Part shown: positions 12,233-16,861 of the stretch, piece by piece
How positions within the stretch are numbered: position 1 is the first letter of the stretch
How the letters are laid out: each line of letters starts with the position of its first letter
DNA from: MFKM01 sp038065115
GTDB taxonomy: Bacteria > Patescibacteriota > Minisyncoccia > UBA6257 > MFKM01
Assembly (NCBI GenBank): GCA_038065115.1
Contig: JBBTRS010000006.1
Span: forward strand, 1-16,861
Length of the DNA: 16,861 bases
Direction: 5' to 3'
Position numbers and translations under genes: made by a program
The notes under the pieces: generated by a model
Told to the model about the DNA's origin: nothing
The model's database searches: none
The model's input: the letters and a program-made list of their open reading frames with translations, nothing else

Positions 12233-13258
12233 ATGATTAAAGAATTAGACAATTTCATAAACGGTCTTCTAAACAATTTAGAAAAACGCCAACGGGAAAT
12301 TTTAATAGAAAGATTTGGATTGAAAGACGGTGAAAGAAAAACCCTTCAAGCTATCGGGGATAATTTTGGCATTACGCGAGAAAGAGTGAGACAGATTGAA
12401 AACCACGGGATGGAAAAATTAAAAATTCAATCAGTCAAAGAACAAATAAGCAAATTGATAACGCCAATGAAACAGCGTTTGGCTTCATTTGGCGGTTTAA
12501 AACGAGACGATCTTTTTATGGAGGATTTGCGGGGTTTAACCGCCGCTGAAAATTGGCCTAAATTTTTTGATCGTAAATTAAAGTTTGTTTTTCTTATAAA
12601 CAATGAACCGAAATTTTCGGAAAACAACGATAATCTATACGACTTTTGGTATTTGGACGAGAAAACAAAAGCAGAGGCTTTGAAAAGAATCAAGGAGGTT
12701 TTTGATTTTTGCCAGAAATCAGGCCCCGAGAAAATCATTGATCGCAAAATTAATTCAGATCGCTTTCGGGATTTGACTACCGCTAATTGTTTGTCGTTGT
12801 CAAAGAACTTCAGTATCAATGCTTTCGGCGATTTCGGTTTAAGCTCTTGGCCGGAAATTAATCCCAGAGTTATTAGCGACAAGGCCTATTTGGTTCTGAA
12901 AAAAAATAATAGTCCGTTGCATTTCAAAGACCTCGCTCAAAAAATTAATAGCTTGAAATTTGATCATAAAGAGGCCTATCCCCAAACGGTTCACAATGAA
13001 TTAATCAGGGATGAACGTTTTGTTTTGGTTGGCAGGGGAATTTATGGCTTGCGAGAGCAGGGTTATGAGCCGGGAACCGCTCGGGAAGTATTGGAACGGA
13101 TTCTAAAAAAACACGGCCCGCTTGATGCTCAAAAGATAACCCAATTAGTTCAAAAAGAACGTTTCTTGCGTGAAAATACTATTTTTTTAAACCTTCAAAA
13201 TAAGCGTTATTTTGAAAAATTGCCCGATAATCGTTATACTCTGATTAGAGAAGCATAA
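12233..13258 (+). CDS. sigma-70 region 4-like HTH protein with HARE-HTH domain
   Basis: A 341-aa soluble DNA-binding protein. Residues 5-66 are a sigma-70 region 4 domain: LEKRQREILIERFGL, then KTLQAIGDNFGITRERVRQIE with the HTH that reads -35 boxes. There is no region 2 or 3, so it cannot open promoters as a sigma factor. A middle helical part (about 70-205) is unrecognised. Residues about 213-282 form a HARE-HTH domain as in RpoE (delta) of Firmicutes and ASXL proteins: SDKAYLVLKKNNSPLHFKDL, then RGIYGLREQGYEPGT. A further winged-helix-like segment runs to the C-terminus (REVLERILKKHGPLDAQKI, then YFEKLPDNRYTLIRE). I infer an RNA-polymerase-associated regulator. It has its own leaderless promoter and heads the run through efp/mnmA. 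Confidence 0.8.
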   Translation: MIKELDNFINGLLNNLEKRQREILIERFGLKDGERKTLQAIGDNFGITRERVRQIENHGMEKLKIQSVKEQISKLITPMKQRLASFGGLKRDDLFMEDLRGLTAAENWPKFFDRKLKFVFLINNEPKFSENNDNLYDFWYLDEKTKAEALKRIKEVFDFCQKSGPEKIIDRKINSDRFRDLTTANCLSLSKNFSINAFGDFGLSSWPEINPRVISDKAYLVLKKNNSPLHFKDLAQKINSLKFDHKEAYPQTVHNELIRDERFVLVGRGIYGLREQGYEPGTAREVLERILKKHGPLDAQKITQLVQKERFLRENTIFLNLQNKRYFEKLPDNRYTLIREA

Positions 13259-13296
13259 GTCAGCCTAGAGGGTTTGGTTTCTGATTTCTAAATTCA

Positions 13297-14574
13297 ATGG
13301 CAATAGAAGCTTTTAACGGGATTCTCCAGATAATTTTTCGCATTTTAGCGGCAAGTTGGTGGTTTGTCTTGCCGTTTATTCTTTTGCCTGTTTTTTTGGA
13401 TTTTTGGTTGATGGCCATCCGTTTTAAATATATCTCAAAAATTAAGTGGAATCTTTTGGAAATAAAAATTCCTCGGGAAATTCTTAAAACCCCGAAAGCC
13501 ATGGAATTGGTTTTTGCGGCGACCTATTCGCTTTATGATAGCAAAAAATTTGTTGACATCTGGTGGAAAGGGGAGATGCAGCTTTGGATGTCTTTTGAAA
13601 TGACGGGTCATGCGGGGGGAATTCGTTTTTACGCGCGGGTGCCGGCGGCGTTTCGAAATATGATTGAATCAGCGATTTATTCCCAATATCCGGACATTGA
13701 AATTGTTGAAGCCGAAGACTACGTGGATGCATTGCCTTCGGTTTTGCCAAACAAGGTTTACGACCTTTGGGGAAATAATTTTATTTTGGCCAAGCCAAAC
13801 GCTTACCCCATTCAAACTTATCCTTTTTTTGAGGACATCACGAAAGAAAAACGGCTTGATCCCGTGGCGGTGATTACCGAAGCTTTGTCAAAAACCAAAG
13901 ACGACGAAATGAGCTGGATCCAGCTTTTGATAAGGCCGGTGGGTGACAGCTGGAAAAAAGAAGGAGAAGCATTGGTGTCTAAATTGATTGGCCGCAAAAC
14001 AAAAAAAGAAAGAACTATTTTGGAAGATTTGGGGGTATTCTTTGGAAATTTGATCAAAGCGCCTTTTACTTCTCCGGTTTGGCCGGATGGCGAACAAAAA
14101 GAAGGCCCGGCCACCAATTTAGGTTCTCTGACTCCGGGCGAAAGAGATGTCGTCGCGGCGGTGGAAAATAAAATTTCCAAATTAGGTTTTGAGTCGATTC
14201 TAAGATTTGTTTATATAGATAAAGCCGATGCTTTTACCAAATCCAATGTTTCTTCTGTTTTCGGGGCCATACGGCAGTTTACCACCCAGCACCTTAACGG
14301 TTTCAAGTTTGATTCTCCGACTACCACCAAGGCCGATCCTCCTTTTAAAGCCCGAAAGACTTATATTCGCAAACGCCGGATTTTTGACAGTTATCGATGG
14401 CGTTTGTTTCCGTTTTTTCTCAAACCCAAGACTCTGCCTATTTTAAATACCGAAGAATTGGCCACTATCTATCATTTTCCGACTACTTTTGTGGAAGCGC
14501 CGACCCTAAAGCATTTGGATTCTAAACGAGGCGAGCCGCCGGCTGAATTGCCGATAGCGACAGATAATGAATAA
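13297..14574 (+). CDS. membrane-anchored protein of unknown function, partner of a TraD-like ATPase
   Basis: A 425-aa protein with one or two N-terminal membrane helices (about 12-41, rich in F, W and L) and a long cytoplasmic part. Visible stretches include MELVFAATYSLYD, WMSFEMTGHAGGIRFYARVP, a SAIYSQYPDIEIVEAEDYV segment, and near the C-terminus ILNTEELATIYHFPT followed by VEAPTLKHL. I recall such proteins as a conserved companion of type IV secretion-type ATPases in Patescibacteria (I believe DUF8128, not certain). The ELATIYHFP box is also seen in conjugation-associated VirB4/TraD partner proteins. The ATPase gene follows after 13 nt, so the two probably form a membrane complex, the helix anchoring and the ATPase driving. 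No enzyme motif is seen. Confidence 0.7.
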   Translation: MAIEAFNGILQIIFRILAASWWFVLPFILLPVFLDFWLMAIRFKYISKIKWNLLEIKIPREILKTPKAMELVFAATYSLYDSKKFVDIWWKGEMQLWMSFEMTGHAGGIRFYARVPAAFRNMIESAIYSQYPDIEIVEAEDYVDALPSVLPNKVYDLWGNNFILAKPNAYPIQTYPFFEDITKEKRLDPVAVITEALSKTKDDEMSWIQLLIRPVGDSWKKEGEALVSKLIGRKTKKERTILEDLGVFFGNLIKAPFTSPVWPDGEQKEGPATNLGSLTPGERDVVAAVENKISKLGFESILRFVYIDKADAFTKSNVSSVFGAIRQFTTQHLNGFKFDSPTTTKADPPFKARKTYIRKRRIFDSYRWRLFPFFLKPKTLPILNTEELATIYHFPTTFVEAPTLKHLDSKRGEPPAELPIATDNE

Positions 14575-14587
14575 AGAAATATAAATT

Positions 14588-16063
14588 ATGAATAATCAAA
14601 TCACCATATTTGCTCAAACAAATTTTCGGAATCAACGGGTGAAATTTGGGATAAAAACCGATGACAGGCGTCGGCATATGTATGTTGTCGGAAAAACCGG
14701 CACCGGAAAAACCGAAATGTTGGAAACTATGGTTTTGGCCGACATTAAAGCCGGTCGGGGAATAGGCCTTATTGACCCTCACGGTGAATTCGCCGAAAAA
14801 ATTTTAGAATTGATACCCGAGTCCCGCTTGGACGATGTCATTTATTTTAATCCGTCCGACATTGACTATCCGATAGCTTTTAACCCCCTGGAGGTAACCA
14901 ACCCGGAATCCCGCCATTTGGTCGCTTCGGGCATTATGAGCGTATTTAAAAAGATTTGGCCAGATGTTTGGTCAGCCCGGATGGAATATATTTTGAATAA
15001 TTCTTTATTGACTCTTTTGGAATACCCCGGCTCTACTTTATTGGGAATCATGCATCTCTTGGCTGATAAAGAATATCGGAGAAAAGTCGTGGATAATCTT
15101 CAAGACCCGGTTATTAAAAGTTTTTGGTTGGATGAATTCGCCCGCTATACCCAACGCTTGGAAACCGAGGCCGTGGCGGCCATTCAGAACAAAGTGGGTC
15201 AATTTGTTTCCAACCCTTTAATCCGCAATATTATCGGACAGCCTCATTCTTCTATTAATATCCGGAAGATAATGGACGAAGAAAAGATTTTTATTGTTAA
15301 TCTTTCTAAAGGTAAACTCGGGGAAGACAATTCCCGACTATTGGGTTCTTTGATGATTACCAGTTTGCAGTTGGCGGCAATGTCTCGCAGCGACATTTTG
15401 GAAAGCCAACGAAAAGACTTTTATCTTTATGTTGACGAGTTTCAGGATTTTGCCACTGAATCTTTTGCCAATATTTTATCGGAAGCCAGAAAATATCGCC
15501 TTTGTTTGATTTTGGCTCATCAATACATTTCCCAGCTTACCAACGGCGAAAATACCAAAGTGCGCGATGCTATTTTTGGCAACGTTGGCACCATTGTCGT
15601 TTTCCGGGTAGGGGCCGAAGACGCCGAAGTTTTAGAAAAAGAATTTGAACCGGAATTTTTAATTAACGATTTAGTGAATCTGGCTAAATTTAATATTTAT
15701 GTCAAATTAATGATTGACGGCATTTCTTCCCGGGCTTTTTCCGCCGAAACCATGCCTTTGGAAAAAGCGGCGGCCGAGAATCTTAAAGAGGTGATAATTG
15801 AAAATTGCCGTCATCGTTATGGAACGTCAAGAGAAGCGGTCGGATCAAGAATCACCGAGGAGTGGATTAAAAAAGCGTCAATTGAAGAAAAAATAATTCG
15901 TCGCGGAGAAATGCCATTGGAAAAAGTTTTAATGTCCCAGCCTCCGAAAGAAGTCCAGCCGCCAACCGTTGTTGAAAAAATCACGAAAGAAAGAGCGGAA
16001 GTAAACATTGAAGGTTTGCAAAAAGCGATTGAAAAGGCGCTTAAAGAAAAAAACAACGAATAA
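14588..16063 (+). CDS. TraD/TraG-like type IV secretion coupling ATPase
   Basis: A 491-aa RecA-fold ATPase of the VirD4/TraD/HerA superfamily. Walker A is GKTGTGKT (35-42), preceded by RRRHMYVVG. GIGLIDPHGEFAEKIL (about 58-73) and VIYFNPSDIDYPIAFNPLE are typical of DNA-binding coupling proteins. Walker B is YLYVDEFQDF (about 279-288) with D283 and E284. LILAHQYISQL (about 315-325) is the usual sensor segment. It has no membrane helix of its own, unlike TraD, and the upstream gene supplies one, so the pair could act as a split coupling protein. A charged C-terminal tail ends KKNNE. No relaxase or other T4SS genes are in the window, so conjugation is unproven; DNA uptake or pilus-related transport is equally possible. 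Confidence 0.87.
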   Translation: MNNQITIFAQTNFRNQRVKFGIKTDDRRRHMYVVGKTGTGKTEMLETMVLADIKAGRGIGLIDPHGEFAEKILELIPESRLDDVIYFNPSDIDYPIAFNPLEVTNPESRHLVASGIMSVFKKIWPDVWSARMEYILNNSLLTLLEYPGSTLLGIMHLLADKEYRRKVVDNLQDPVIKSFWLDEFARYTQRLETEAVAAIQNKVGQFVSNPLIRNIIGQPHSSINIRKIMDEEKIFIVNLSKGKLGEDNSRLLGSLMITSLQLAAMSRSDILESQRKDFYLYVDEFQDFATESFANILSEARKYRLCLILAHQYISQLTNGENTKVRDAIFGNVGTIVVFRVGAEDAEVLEKEFEPEFLINDLVNLAKFNIYVKLMIDGISSRAFSAETMPLEKAAAENLKEVIIENCRHRYGTSREAVGSRITEEWIKKASIEEKIIRRGEMPLEKVLMSQPPKEVQPPTVVEKITKERAEVNIEGLQKAIEKALKEKNNE

Positions 16064-16079
16064 ATTTAAAATCGTAATT

Positions 16080-16085
16080 TATAAT
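16080..16085 (+). promoter_or_regulatory. possible -10 box before efp
   Basis: A perfect TATAAT lies 8 nt before the efp ATG at 16094, the same distance as in the leaderless promoters of this window. No acceptable -35 is found at 16-18 nt upstream, so it may be chance in AT-rich DNA. Confidence 0.3.
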
Positions 16086-16093
16086 CCAAGCCC

Positions 16094-16696
16094 ATGCTTT
16101 CTATTAATGATTTAAAACGCGGCGTTATTATAGTGATTGACGGAAGTCCTTATGTGGTTTCGGAAGTGAAACATTTGCATATGGGTCGCGGCGGTTCCAG
16201 TGTCCAGACCAAGATTAAAAATCTTCAAACCAGTCAACTTTTTAGCCGTAATTTTAAGCCAGCCGATAGTTTTGAAGAAGCGGAAACGGAAAAAATCAAA
16301 TCGCGTTTTCTTTACGGAAGCAAAGAAATTTATTGGTTCAATGAAATTGGCAACCCCAAGAATCGTTTTTCTTTCAAAAAAGAGGAGTTGGGCGATGAAT
16401 GCGTTAATTTTCTAAAAGCCAATCTGGAAGTGATCGCTTTAAAATTTTCCGCCGAAGGCGGATCCGCCTCGGGCGGAAACGACAAATTCATCAATATTGA
16501 ATTGCCGGTTAAAATTGATTTTAAAGTGGTGGAAGCTCCGCCTTCTATCCGGGGCGACACGGCGCAAGGTGGCAACAAGCCGGTTGTCATTGAAACCGGC
16601 GCTAAAATCCTGGTTCCGCTTTTTATTGAAGAGGGGGATATTATTAGAATAAATACCCAAACGGGGGAGTATGCCGAAAGAATTGAAAAAGCCTAA
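16094..16696 (+). CDS. efp: elongation factor P
   Basis: EF-P enters the ribosomal E-site and rescues stalling at consecutive prolines. At 200 aa it is longer than the usual 185-188. Domain I ends with the loop HMGRGGSS, where the tip residue is R32. E. coli has the modified Lys34 in PGKG; EarP-type bacteria have Arg here. The C-terminal domain has GDTAQGGNKP, VIETGAKILVPLFIEEGD and INTQTGEYAERI, all canonical. The extra length is SAEGGSASGG at codons 119-128, encoded by a perfect 30-nt tandem hairpin repeat (16448-16477) between the middle and C-terminal domain parts, just before the ELPVKIDF strand. No Shine-Dalgarno motif; a TATAAT lies 8 nt before the ATG. mnmA overlaps its 3' end. Confidence 0.95.
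   Translation: MLSINDLKRGVIIVIDGSPYVVSEVKHLHMGRGGSSVQTKIKNLQTSQLFSRNFKPADSFEEAETEKIKSRFLYGSKEIYWFNEIGNPKNRFSFKKEELGDECVNFLKANLEVIALKFSAEGGSASGGNDKFINIELPVKIDFKVVEAPPSIRGDTAQGGNKPVVIETGAKILVPLFIEEGDIIRINTQTGEYAERIEKA
16448..16477. repeat. 30-nt tandem palindrome inserted in-frame in efp
   Basis: TCCGCCGAAGGCGGA (16448-16462) and TCCGCCTCGGGCGGA (16463-16477) are two adjacent 15-nt hairpins with the same 6-bp arms TCCGCC/GGCGGA and different loops. Together they are exactly ten codons in the efp frame and coincide with the extra length of the protein. Confidence 0.8.
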
Positions 16697-16861
16697 GGTC
16701 TTCGTGGCGATGAGTGGAGGGGTGGATTCTTCAGTGACGGCGGCGTTGTTGAAAAAACAGGGTTATGAAGTAACGGGTGTTTTTATGAAGAATTGGAGCC
16801 AGCCGATTGAAACTTATTCCAAGAAAAAATCTCTTTGCTGGATTGACGAGCGACGGGACGC
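16671..16861 (+). CDS. mnmA: tRNA-specific 2-thiouridylase MnmA, N-terminal part (runs off the right edge)
   Basis: MnmA uses ATP and relayed sulfur to make 2-thiouridine at position 34 of tRNA-Lys, -Glu and -Gln. The 63 visible residues contain the PP-loop SGGVDSS (15-21), preceded by KVFVAM, then GYEVTGVFMKNWSQP and CWIDERRDA. The Cys-Trp pattern and NWS match MnmA rather than other PP-loop ATPases. The catalytic cysteines further on lie outside the window. I chose ATG 16671, which overlaps efp by 26 nt and follows GGGGGAG. A GTG further in, preceded by AAGG just after the efp stop, is a possible alternative and would start within VAMSGG. The tRNA-Lys(UUU) earlier in this window is a likely substrate. 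Confidence 0.93.
   Translation, partial: MPKELKKPKVFVAMSGGVDSSVTAALLKKQGYEVTGVFMKNWSQPIETYSKKKSLCWIDERRD

Overview
This AT-rich window most likely comes from a Patescibacteria (CPR) chromosome, probably of the Parcubacteria group. That is inference from divergent short core proteins, a sigma-region-4/HARE regulator, a membrane protein paired with a TraD-like ATPase, a group I intron in a tRNA, short GC-rich palindromic repeats and near absence of Shine-Dalgarno motifs. TGA is used as a stop (secF, the P-type ATPase), so the genetic code is the standard bacterial one.

Region 1 (1-2733, minus strand) is an accessory island. In transcription order it holds a small winged-helix regulator with a VbhA-like inhibitory-helix segment, a MerR-type HTH fused to a GHKL ATPase domain, a STAS-like DUF4325 protein, a doubtful 40-aa ORF, and the N-terminal part of a Fic protein that runs off the left edge. 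Two long hairpin repeats with the same flanks and covarying stems bracket the GHKL/STAS pair.

Region 2 (2829-3606, minus strand) holds a tRNA-Asn(GUU) split in its anticodon by a 258-nt group I intron. Just upstream is a GIY-YIG nuclease gene whose last codons are the tRNA 5' exon. Upstream of that are a second, broken copy of the tRNA 5' exon, interrupted by a clean 20-nt palindrome, and the 3' remnant of another GIY-YIG gene. This looks like a repeated cassette that inserts at a tRNA and restores its 5' half. I consider it the best candidate for something undescribed.

Region 3 (3616-16861, plus strand) is a long core run: DJ-1/PfpI protein, LepA (EF4), a 48-nt perfect palindrome, tRNA-Lys(UUU), SecD, SecF, a P-type cation ATPase and a CaCA-type exchanger, both with altered ion-site residues, the sigma4/HARE regulator, a membrane protein and its TraD-like ATPase partner, EF-P with an in-frame 30-nt repeat, and the start of mnmA. 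Many genes overlap by 1-4 nt (DJ-1/lepA, secF/ATPase, ATPase/exchanger), which suggests translational coupling. Three genes at transcription-unit starts (DJ-1, sigma4/HARE, MerR-GHKL) have TTGnnn-17-TAGnnT promoters ending 6-9 nt before the ATG, so their mRNAs are predicted to be nearly or fully leaderless.
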